Notes under the pieces: model-generated
The model's database searches: none
Seen by the model: only the letters and a program-made list of their open reading frames with translations
Told to the model about the DNA's origin: nothing
From: Acidobacteriota bacterium
GTDB lineage: Bacteria; Acidobacteriota; Terriglobia; Terriglobales; Acidobacteriaceae
NCBI GenBank assembly: GCA_003225005.1
Contig: QIAN01000065.1
Span: forward strand, 1 to 64,000
Direction: 5' to 3'
Length of the DNA: 64,000 nucleotides
Translations under genes and position numbers: made by a program
Shown here: piece by piece, positions 9,234 to 16,565 of the stretch
How positions within the stretch are numbered: position 1 is the first letter of the stretch
Layout: the number at the start of each line of letters is the position of its first letter

Positions 9234-10070
9234 TTACTGAGAGTCTGCCGCTCCCGATGCCGCCGCCGCAACCGCCGGACGCAGTGTGAAGCGATCGGTC
9301 CGAACCCGTTCCCATTCCTGGATTGGCATGCCGTAGGACTCAAAGAACTCACGAATGCGCACGCGCTTCCAGCCCACGATTTCTTCAAGAATCGGAGCCA
9401 TTACGGCAAACGCATTCGTGCTGAGCACCGTTCGCTTAGCGATTTGAGAAATGTGTGGAGACTCCGAAACCGCGATGGTCAAGCCGTCGCGCGCGTTCAC
9501 ATGCAGCATGACGTGAACATCGGAGCTGCCGTCGCCAACGTAAACCACATGGTCGGGCGCGATGTCACGTTCTATCTGCAACCGGTCGAGAACGGCTACC
9601 TTTCCGTAGCCAGCCGTCGCACGAATGATGCGCTCAATTTCTCCAGAATCACCGTATTCGAACTCCGTGCCATAAATGTGATCCGCGGGCAAAACGCCTT
9701 CTAGAGCCGACTGGATCACCTCTACCGGCGACGCCGAGAGAACATAAAAATCAAAGCCGTGTCCATCGATTCCTTTTTTCAATACTTGATAAAGCAGCGG
9801 AATGTTTTCCTTAAGGCGAATGATTTTTCCTACTTCGCGCAGATGCTCCTGACGCACTCGTGCGCGAAATTCAGGATCGTGCAACAAGAGGTACGCCAAC
9901 TCGGCGCCCTGCTGCACCAGGTTCAGCTTCGCCATACCTTGCGCTTTCCGCTCGAACTCCACGGTCGGTATGCCTACCAGTTCACTCAAGACATAACCCG
10001 AATCATTAAAAGTCAAAGTCTGATCGAAATCGCTGGCAAAAATGTAGCGTTTCAAAGGCTTGTGGCTCAT
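9234..10070 (-). CDS. HAD-family phosphatase (SerB-like)
   Basis: A 278-residue haloacid dehalogenase superfamily protein. Motif I is D14-F-D16-Q-T18 ([10 protein letters not shown]), giving the nucleophile and general acid. Motif II/III regions follow, and motif IV is [11 protein letters not shown] near residue 195. The cap region (about 35-110) is helical, as in phosphoserine-phosphatase-like enzymes. The substrate is not identifiable; phosphoserine or another small phosphomonoester is possible. No signal peptide is seen, so it should be cytoplasmic. Confidence 0.82.
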   Translation of the reverse strand: MSHKPLKRYIFASDFDQTLTFNDSGYVLSELVGIPTVEFERKAQGMAKLNLVQQGAELAYLLLHDPEFRARVRQEHLREVGKIIRLKENIPLLYQVLKKGIDGHGFDFYVLSASPVEVIQSALEGVLPADHIYGTEFEYGDSGEIERIIRATAGYGKVAVLDRLQIERDIAPDHVVYVGDGSSDVHVMLHVNARDGLTIAVSESPHISQIAKRTVLSTNAFAVMAPILEEIVGWKRVRIREFFESYGMPIQEWERVRTDRFTLRPAVAAAASGAADSQ

Positions 10071-10185
10071 GTTTACATTAGATTCCCACGCAAGACAAAT
10101 GGCTAATAAAAAACATTGATCGAGGCTATCGGGAGGGACGTAGGTTGTAACGCAGTGTTCACAAATGTCGAGGAGCGCAGGTTGT

Positions 10186-10718
10186 TCAAACCACGGTCAT
10201 TGCGAACTTTATTCTCGCGGAACGGACAGCAAGCGGTGGTGAGAAGTCTTCCCCCCGTGAGGTTAACCATCGTTTCAGCGCCGCATATTCCTGCATTAAC
10301 TTTCCGTTCTCGGCATCCATGGGGGGTTGAGCAGTGTTCGGAGTGTTGCCAGTGTCGCGCGCCTTGCTCTTGATGCCAATATAGCGTGCCTTGTAGTCAG
10401 TGTCTCCGAGGTTTTCTACTGTGTGCTTGAATGCCGGAAACCATCGGCACTCGCCGGGCTTGGCGTATACCTGTTGCGTTTACCTTTTTCGTCAGTGAAC
10501 TTGAGATGTCCGCTGGTGAGAACCACAACCACGCCACCCGGTTGGTTGTGGAGCGCCGATTTTTCGCGCGGGCCGTAATGTATATTGACCACCTGCACGT
10601 ATTCATTTTCAAAAGCCAATTGATAATGCTGGGGTTCAACCTTGGTGGGATCCTGCGCTAATGCAGAACGAATGAGGAGGCAGGCATATAGTGCCGCCCA
10701 CAGCATTTTGGATATCAT
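10186..10718 (-). pseudogene. Frameshifted signal-peptide cupin protein
   Basis: Reading from 10718, MISKMLWAALYACLLIRSALA is a signal peptide followed by a cupin beginning (FENEYVQVVNIHYGPREKSALHNQPGG, split over conserved positions, then GHLKFTDEKGKR). At about 10470-10479 the cupin reading jumps one frame: VYAKPGECRWFPAFKHTVENL and KARYIGIKSKA continue the fold in the second frame, which stays open to a TGA at 10186-10188. The simplest explanation is loss of one base near 10473-10479. A hydrophilic tail of about 45 residues follows the cupin. It is either a recent pseudogene or a sequencing/assembly error. The two frames joined give about 177 residues. Function unknown beyond the cupin fold. 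Confidence 0.7.
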
Positions 10719-10988
10719 GTCTATTTTCCGACACGACCTTAATTTGCCAGCAGACTGCCGCAACCGTACCCTCTGCAGCACAGTGTGCAAAGAATTCAGA
10801 GCGGGGAGGCCCAAAGTGGTTACTCAGCAAAACCGTGGCTAAGGTGGCTAAGGCCACCGCCTTTACTAAATTCTTCATCGCGTCCAAAATAGAAAGTTCG
10901 CGGTCGTTTGTTTTCGTGAGTGCTTGGGACTCTGAATTTACGAGCCTCATGTCGCCGAAGCGCCGGGAATCGAAACACAGGAGCCTCA

Positions 10989-11177
10989 ATGCCCGCTACT
11001 GGAGAACTGATTCGCTCGATGAATTACGTCGAGGACATTACCACCACCCTCCGCCGTATTTGCATTTCCATCCCAGCCATGCCCCCGGATGAACGGCAGC
11101 GCTTGGCGGAATCCTTGCGTGCGGCCGGTGCTGCCATTGCGGCAGCCATCGCCGATTTGGAGAAGGCAGGAAAATAA
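10989..11177 (+). CDS. Small helical protein coupled to hbd, 62 aa
   Basis: Not recognised by family. The ATG at 10989 has a good AGGAG ribosome binding site (10979-10983), which decides this start over an upstream TTG-type start and an internal Met (11019). The protein is MPATGELIRSMNYVEDITTT with a C-terminal Ala/Leu-rich helix (SLRAAGAAIAAAIADLEKAGK region). Its TAA is directly followed by the GTG of the 3-hydroxyacyl-CoA dehydrogenase, so the two are probably translationally coupled. It may be a small partner of that enzyme, but this is only inferred from position. Confidence 0.6.
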   Translation: MPATGELIRSMNYVEDITTTLRRICISIPAMPPDERQRLAESLRAAGAAIAAAIADLEKAGK

Positions 11178-12092
11178 GTGGCGCGTGTCGAGACCGTGGC
11201 CGTCATTGGTGCTGGCATCATGGGACGCGGCATTGCGCACGCCGCCGCGCTCGGCGGCTACCGCACTATCCTCGAAGATTTACTGCCTAATGCCCTGCGC
11301 CGTGCGGAAAACGAAATCCGCACCAACCTCGATAAAGCGGTTGAATTAGGCAAGGTGACCGCTCCGGAGGCGAATGCCGCTTTCGAGCGACTGGAATATG
11401 CCGGCTCGGTCGATCAGGCCGCGCGGGAAGCCGATCTGGTTATCGAAGCTGTGCCGGAAGAGATGGAGTCGAAGATTGAAATCTTCACCCTGCTCGACAA
11501 GATCTGCAGGCCTACGACGATCCTTGCCTCGAACACATCCTCGCTGAGCATCACCGAAATCGCCAGTGTCACCTACCGTGCAAAAAAATGCCTGGGCATG
11601 CACTTCTTCAACCCTGTGCACAAAATGAAGCTGCTTGAAGTGGTGCGCGCCCTCGAAACTGACGATGACACGCTGGCCACTGCCGTTGAAGTGGGTCAAC
11701 GAATGGGGAAAGAGGTTGTGGTCATCAAAGAAGCCCCGGGCTTTATCACCAGCCGCATCAATGCCATGATCGGCAACGAGGCCTTCTGCATGCTGCAGGA
11801 GGGCATTGCATCAGCTCGAGACATCGACAAAGCCCTCAAACTCGGATTGAACCATCCCATGGGTCCCTTCGAATTGGTCGATCTGGTTGGCCTCGACACA
11901 CGACTGAATATTCTTGAGTATCTGCACAAAACGCTGGGCGAAAAGTATCGTCCCGCGCCACTACTTGTGCAGTACGTTAAGGCGGGAAGGCTGGGCCGAA
12001 AGTCGGGGCGGGGCGTCTACGAATATCCGGAGACAGAGGCCAAGCCGACCGAGCCTGCCATGGCAGCTTCCGATAACCGCTCTCGGCGGTGA
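11178..12092 (+). CDS. hbd: 3-hydroxyacyl/3-hydroxybutyryl-CoA dehydrogenase
   Basis: A 304-residue NAD-dependent enzyme that oxidises 3-hydroxyacyl-CoA to 3-ketoacyl-CoA (or the reverse) in fatty acid or butyrate metabolism. The N-terminal Rossmann fold has GAGIMG at 11-16; S118 in ASNTSS and H148 in HFFNPVHKM are at the family catalytic positions; the C-terminal domain has the LGRKSGRGVYEY signature. The length (about 285-310) is that of stand-alone short-form enzymes rather than FadB fusions. The start is GTG, immediately after the stop of a 62-residue ORF. An acyl-CoA dehydrogenase lies 12 kb away on the same strand. Confidence 0.93.
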   Translation: MARVETVAVIGAGIMGRGIAHAAALGGYRTILEDLLPNALRRAENEIRTNLDKAVELGKVTAPEANAAFERLEYAGSVDQAAREADLVIEAVPEEMESKIEIFTLLDKICRPTTILASNTSSLSITEIASVTYRAKKCLGMHFFNPVHKMKLLEVVRALETDDDTLATAVEVGQRMGKEVVVIKEAPGFITSRINAMIGNEAFCMLQEGIASARDIDKALKLGLNHPMGPFELVDLVGLDTRLNILEYLHKTLGEKYRPAPLLVQYVKAGRLGRKSGRGVYEYPETEAKPTEPAMAASDNRSRR

Positions 12093-12140
12093 TGTTAACC
12101 TACTGCGGTACTCCTCAACCCAGGCTTGTTCCCGCGGGTG

Positions 12141-13289
12141 CTAGCGGACTACTTGCGTCTGGCCAAAGCTCAGGCCGCTCAGCGAAGCCACTGTTTCCGG
12201 CGCGATTCCTTTGCTCGCCACCAGCACGTGAAAGCTTTCTCCCATGCCCGCCGGGGAAATCAGATGCTTAAGTTGAAGCGCGACTTTTGCGCGCTCCGGC
12301 GGCAGGCTACATTCTTCGAAAGCGTCGGCAAATTGGTTGGCCTCGCCGATCCCCATCAGAAACTGTGATTGCGTGAGCAGTTTCTGCGGCAGCGTGCCCC
12401 GTTGTTCCGCCGCAGCGAGCGCAGTGAAATTGACATCCGCCGTAATGTCTTGCTCACCCGGCGCCTGGTAGACGTCGGCACTTATCGAATGCTGGCGAAC
12501 TGCCTTCAGGGTGCCGCGATGTCGTCCCGCCAGTTGCTCCGCCTGCGTGTAGCCATAGTCGATGGCGATGATGAAGCCGCGCCGGATGCCGTCGGCGATA
12601 CGATCCATGGTTTGCTGTGAAATAAGAGAAGCTTCGACGCGCTCATTCTGCTCGGGATGCACCGAGTAGCGATCCAGAAACTCAAGTTCGGCCGAAGAAG
12701 GTGCCGACCAGGTTTCAACGAAATGTCCGTCGCGTGTATCGATCCGCAAGGATCCCTGCTCGCTCAGTACCTCGACAGGCAGAGCGTCGAAAAATTCATT
12801 GGCGAAAACGATGATGGGAACTTCATGACCTGGAGACGCTGGTTGCGGGGCCCCGACCGATTCGCGTACCTCGGCCTTTCCCGCATCCAGGTGACGATTC
12901 AGCGCAGTTCTGATGCGCTCGCGCAATCGAGCGGAACCTTCGACGAGAACGTAACGCAACGCGCGAAAAAAGTCCGGAAATTTCTTCCCCGACCAATCGA
13001 GCACGTCCCCTGCGAACAATCCCCGGCCAGGGCCCAACTCGAAGATCTCAAGCTTTTCCGGCGAACCCAGGGCTCGCCACATCTCCTCGAATTGCCGCGC
13101 CAGCAAGCGTCCGAAAACGGCGTGTACGTCGCTCGATGTATAAAAGTCGCCTGCCTTGCCAAACGGTTGAGCATTCCGCGAATAGTAACCAAATTCCGGA
13201 TCGTACAGGCAAAGATCCATGTAACGGGAAAAACGCATGGGTCCAAGCTCATGAATCTCATGCTCGATTTGCTGGCGCAGAGGATTCAT
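12141..13289 (-). CDS. MidA/NDUFAF7-family SAM methyltransferase
   Basis: A protein of about 382 residues starting at MNPLRQQIEHEI. A longer open frame runs back to 13451 but would overlap the upstream gene and adds a Cys/Ser-rich, non-conserved leader. ARQFEEMWRALG followed by FELGPGRGLFAGDVL is the SAM-binding region of the DUF185 family, whose mitochondrial member NDUFAF7 methylates an arginine in respiratory complex I. MRFSRYMDLCLYDPEFGYYS and the later DYGYTQAE are family hallmarks. In bacteria the substrate is not established. It is convergent with hbd and 16 bases downstream of a 110-residue conserved-looking ORF. Confidence 0.85.
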   Translation of the reverse strand: MNPLRQQIEHEIHELGPMRFSRYMDLCLYDPEFGYYSRNAQPFGKAGDFYTSSDVHAVFGRLLARQFEEMWRALGSPEKLEIFELGPGRGLFAGDVLDWSGKKFPDFFRALRYVLVEGSARLRERIRTALNRHLDAGKAEVRESVGAPQPASPGHEVPIIVFANEFFDALPVEVLSEQGSLRIDTRDGHFVETWSAPSSAELEFLDRYSVHPEQNERVEASLISQQTMDRIADGIRRGFIIAIDYGYTQAEQLAGRHRGTLKAVRQHSISADVYQAPGEQDITADVNFTALAAAEQRGTLPQKLLTQSQFLMGIGEANQFADAFEECSLPPERAKVALQLKHLISPAGMGESFHVLVASKGIAPETVASLSGLSFGQTQVVR

Positions 13290-13305
13290 GTTTTGTAAGC
13301 GCGGC

Positions 13306-13638
13306 TCACAGCCCCTTCTCCCGGCGATGGGCGCGATCTTGCGGAGTGCGGATGAACATTTCGACGAAGTAATCGTGCAAGGCATCGTAGAGCTGGCGCT
13401 GAAAGCTCCATTCAAACTGAGCATCGTCGAGGTCGCGCGGGTGCATATCAAAATAATAAGTGTGCACCGGCATGGTTGGATCTTTGAATTGAATAATTAC
13501 TTCCACGCCATCTCGCTTGGCGCGCGCCGAAAAATTCAGCAGAGGATGCTCGTAAAGGCGGAGTTGATCGAGAACGCGATCCAGGCGAGCATTGACAGCT
13601 TCGGGCACAATGCGATTGTAAAGCAGAATTCGCCACAA
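13306..13638 (-). CDS. Uncharacterised 110-aa protein upstream of MidA-type gene
   Basis: Not recognised. It begins at a TTG (MWRILLYNRIVPEAV), reads a charged soluble protein with YYFDMHPRDLDDAQFEWSFQ in the middle, and has no signal peptide or membrane helix. It lies between a MacB-type permease and the MidA-type methyltransferase, on the same strand with gaps of 55 and 16 bases, so it probably belongs to one transcript. No clear ribosome binding site supports the TTG, so the start is uncertain. Composition and close packing support real coding. Confidence 0.6.
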   Translation of the reverse strand: MWRILLYNRIVPEAVNARLDRVLDQLRLYEHPLLNFSARAKRDGVEVIIQFKDPTMPVHTYYFDMHPRDLDDAQFEWSFQRQLYDALHDYFVEMFIRTPQDRAHRREKGL

Positions 13639-13693
13639 ATTGCCGATTTGGGAGTGCTCGCGTCAGGGTTGTCACTACTGAGCGAACTGGTTT

Positions 13694-14932
13694 CTATTCA
13701 TAGCGCAGCGCTTCGATCGGATCTAACCTCGCGGCCTTGATGGCAGGAAGCATTCCGCTAATCATCCCCACGAAACTCAAGATCGCAGTCGACCAAATCA
13801 GTGTGGCCGTGTCGATGTACAGGTGAATGTCACCTTCGCTGGCGTTTTCTTCAAATGCGCTCCACAGCGTCAAAGAGCCGACTGACCAGGAAACAAGATA
13901 GGCCAGTATCACTCCCAACAGCCCGCCTAGAGCGGTAATCACCAGTGCTTCCGTCAGAAACTGGAACAGAATATGCCAGCGATGCGCGCCCAAAGCCTTC
14001 TCCACGCCGATCTCGCGCGTGCGCTGCGTTACCGAGACCAGCATGATGTTCATCAGTCCCACGCCGCCGATCCCGAGCGTGAGCAGGCCGATAAATCCCA
14101 GCAGGATCTTGATCCCCGTGCTAATGACCTGCAAATCCATCAGATCCGCGAAAACGTCGAAGACGAAAACGCCGCGCTTATCTTTGGGATCGAAATTATG
14201 GTGGAAGGCCATGGAATCGCGCACCGCCTTAACTACCTTCGCATGATCGCCTTCGTATTCCATCACGACTGCAGTCAGGTGATGGGTGTTGGCCAGATCG
14301 CTCATCGCGGAGAAGGGGACATAGACGTGCTCGTTCATGTTGTCGTCCCCGTTTTGCACCTGGTGTTTGAGCACTCCCACGACTTGGTAGGAAATCCCGC
14401 TCACGCGAATCTCCTGGCCGATGGCGTTCAGGCCGGAGAAGAGTTTTTTCTTCGCGTCGGACCCAATCACCGCGACCCGAGTGTGAGTGAAGTCGTCAGC
14501 TTCGCTGAAAAAACTACCTTCTGTGATGTCCATGCGGCGCATGCGTCCGTAGGCAGCGTAAACGCCGCTGACGGCATACGTGGCGCTGCGGGTGCCGAAG
14601 GCCACGAGACACTGCTTGGCAACCTCCGGCGAAACGTGCTTCAGCAGCGGAACTTCTGCGTGGATGTAGTCGAGATCTTTGACCGTCAGGCGGACCTGGG
14701 TTCCGGCCTTCGTACCGCCAGCTTGTAGCTCAGTACGGCCGGGGAAAATAAAAACTAAATTCGTGCCGAAGGAACGGAACGCAGCCCAAAGTCCGCGCTC
14801 AAAACCGCTTCCGTAGGCGAGCAAAAGTACGACCGTGGCGATGCCCCACGCCATGCCCAGCATGGTGAGCAAGCTGCGACGCCGATTATGCCGCAGCGCG
14901 TTGTAGGCCTGTGTGGCGAGTGCAACCATCAT
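13694..14932 (-). CDS. MacB/FtsX-type ABC transporter permease
   Basis: A 412-residue permease with the MacB topology: one N-terminal helix (about 20-42), a large periplasmic MacB_PCD domain (about 45-270), and three helices in the C-terminal FtsX domain (about 283-405). NIMLVSVTQRTREIGVEKALGA and the C-terminal LDPIEALRYE are family signatures. There is no nucleotide-binding domain, so it needs a separate ATPase. MacB-type systems move substrates from periplasm outward by mechanotransmission. It lies just downstream of a second permease of the same kind, which suggests a heterodimer. No ATPase or adaptor gene is next to it. Confidence 0.9.
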   Translation of the reverse strand: MMVALATQAYNALRHNRRRSLLTMLGMAWGIATVVLLLAYGSGFERGLWAAFRSFGTNLVFIFPGRTELQAGGTKAGTQVRLTVKDLDYIHAEVPLLKHVSPEVAKQCLVAFGTRSATYAVSGVYAAYGRMRRMDITEGSFFSEADDFTHTRVAVIGSDAKKKLFSGLNAIGQEIRVSGISYQVVGVLKHQVQNGDDNMNEHVYVPFSAMSDLANTHHLTAVVMEYEGDHAKVVKAVRDSMAFHHNFDPKDKRGVFVFDVFADLMDLQVISTGIKILLGFIGLLTLGIGGVGLMNIMLVSVTQRTREIGVEKALGAHRWHILFQFLTEALVITALGGLLGVILAYLVSWSVGSLTLWSAFEENASEGDIHLYIDTATLIWSTAILSFVGMISGMLPAIKAARLDPIEALRYE

Positions 14933-15040
14933 AAAAGCAGCTCTTGGCCTTTGGCTCTTCGCTGCCAGCTTCTGGCCAAATCACAAATCGGTTTGGCTAG
15001 GAGCTAGCCGCTAGAAGGGAGCATCCGATAGCGTATCTAC
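14933..15040. repeat. Intergenic AGCTCTTAGC-type repeat
   Basis: The gap between the two permeases is filled by sequence such as GCAGCTCTTGGCCTTTGGC and GGCTAGGAGCTAGCCGCTAG. The second has GGCTA/TAGCC inverted arms. Related sequence occurs in at least four other gaps in this window (25702, 33985, 40156, 54275). Confidence 0.5.
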
Positions 15041-16288
15041 TCACTCCTGCCGCAAGGCCTCCACCGGAGGCAGCAACGCCGCCTTCCGCGCTGGATACAG
15101 CCCAGCGGCAATGCCGGCGACGGCCAGCGAGACGATTGCCGCGAACGCTGAGGCTGGAATAATGCGCGGAGTATCAAAGCCCTCAGGCGCCGGCAACATG
15201 GCCAGCAGCGTGACAAAGCCGGTTGCGATCGCCAGCCCAATGCCTCCGCTGAACGCGGTCAGAAAAGCTCCCTCGATAAAGAACTGGGTCAAGATCGCAC
15301 GGTAAGTCGCGCCCAGTGCCTTGCGCAAGCCGATTTCTTTCGTGCGCTCGGTCACTGAGACCAGCATGATATTGATAATTCCGATAGCGCCCAGTCCGAG
15401 AGTCACGACGCCCACAACACCGAGAAACCAATCCATGGCGTCGAAAATCTTGCCCACGCGCTGCATGTTTTCGATCGTGTCCCAGTCTTCGAAGGCGTCT
15501 TCGAGCCTGGGATCGAAGCCGTGGCGCCGCGCCAGGACCTGGTGAATCTCGCTTTTGGCTTCTGTATGGAGCCCCCTGCTGATCGGCTGGTAATTAATAA
15601 ACGAAATCGCATCCTCAGAATTCGCTTTGATCAGCGGAAACAGATTCCGCATGGTCTCAATCGGGATGAAGATGCGCGAGTTCGTCCCGTTATTGCCGTC
15701 CCGGCCCACCTTGGCGACCACGCCGATCACATCAAAACTCACCCCATTCAGCAGGATGGTTGACCCCACCGCCGGCCGCCCGGGAAACATATTCTTGAGC
15801 AGCTCCCATCCCACAATGGCCACGCGGCGGCGTTCACTGTTGTCCTCATCATTGAACCAGCGGCCTGGTTCCACCGGCACATTGCGAATCCGGTTGTAGT
15901 CCGAGGCAACTCCGAAGATCTGTCCATTGGTTGATCCATAATCGCTAACCGCGCGTATGTCTTCGCGGTTGAGAACGGGCGACAATGCGCCGACAAATTT
16001 GGCCTCGGCCCGCACCGCCAAGTAGTCTTGGTAAGTGAAATAGTATGTCTGCCCCGATTGCGTGCTGCCCGCGACTGCAGGGATGCGCCCGGGAAACATG
16101 AACATGATGTTTTGTCCGAGCGTGGCAAGCTGCTTTTCCTGGCCGCTGCGGAATCCTTCTCCCAAGCCCACCAGCAGCAGAAGTGAGCCCACCCCCCAGG
16201 CAATTCCGAACATGGTGAGGAACGAGCGCAGCTTATGCGCCCACAGAGTGGACAACGACTGCCGGACAATGTCGAGGAGCATTCGCAT
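15041..16288 (-). CDS. MacB/FtsX-type ABC transporter permease
   Basis: A 415-residue permease of the same architecture as its downstream neighbour: TM1 about 18-40, periplasmic domain to about 280, then three helices. Signatures include NIMLVSVTERTKEIGLRKALGA and the C-terminal PPVEALRQE. The two adjacent permeases differ clearly in sequence, so they are not a recent duplication. With no ATPase domain it must use a separate LolD/MacB-like ATPase, which is not in the window. An M1-peptidase-like gene lies 271 bases upstream on the same strand. Confidence 0.9.
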   Translation of the reverse strand: MRMLLDIVRQSLSTLWAHKLRSFLTMFGIAWGVGSLLLLVGLGEGFRSGQEKQLATLGQNIMFMFPGRIPAVAGSTQSGQTYYFTYQDYLAVRAEAKFVGALSPVLNREDIRAVSDYGSTNGQIFGVASDYNRIRNVPVEPGRWFNDEDNSERRRVAIVGWELLKNMFPGRPAVGSTILLNGVSFDVIGVVAKVGRDGNNGTNSRIFIPIETMRNLFPLIKANSEDAISFINYQPISRGLHTEAKSEIHQVLARRHGFDPRLEDAFEDWDTIENMQRVGKIFDAMDWFLGVVGVVTLGLGAIGIINIMLVSVTERTKEIGLRKALGATYRAILTQFFIEGAFLTAFSGGIGLAIATGFVTLLAMLPAPEGFDTPRIIPASAFAAIVSLAVAGIAAGLYPARKAALLPPVEALRQE

Positions 16289-16295
16289 GCATAGT

Positions 16296-16325
16296 CCCCC
16301 ACGCTTCCGGGGAGGAGCGTGGGGG
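16296..16325. repeat. Strong hairpin before permease start
   Basis: CCCCCACGCT and AGCGTGGGGG are perfect 10-bp arms around a 10-nt loop, 8 bases upstream of the permease start codon on the minus strand. It would lie in the messenger leader, between the M1-like gene and the permease. There is no T-run on either side, so it may be an mRNA-processing or stability element, or a dispersed palindrome, rather than a terminator. Confidence 0.5.
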
Positions 16326-16534
16326 CCCCGGTAACGTTCAGGCGAGGGGTCTCAGTCCCGCCTAACCATCTGATCAGTGGTACGCAGCCGGGCTAAGCGA
16401 AGTTCCCTCCTGCTATTTAGTCTCTTAGACCCGCAAGATGGAGGAAAGGTTAGCCGGATGCGCCAGTTTTTCGGTGCGGCTTTGGGACTCGAATCCCCGA
16501 GACCGCTCCCACTCCCGATAGGTTTCGGGCCAGT

Positions 16535-16565
16535 GGCTGAAGCCTAAAGTCTGCAGTCTTCAGCC
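16535..16565 (-). terminator. Hairpin at the end of the M1-like gene
   Basis: GGCTGAAG (16535-16542) and CTTCAGCC (16558-16565) pair perfectly around 15 bases, overlapping the stop codon of the M1-like gene. No T-run follows on the minus strand, so termination would be weak. It may instead belong to the dispersed intergenic repeats. Confidence 0.3.

Noticed and set aside
16440-16500. GGACTCGAATCCCCG resembling a tRNA T-arm
   Set aside because: The stem does not pair as a T-arm around TTCGAGT, and no acceptor, D or anticodon arm can be drawn around it on either strand.
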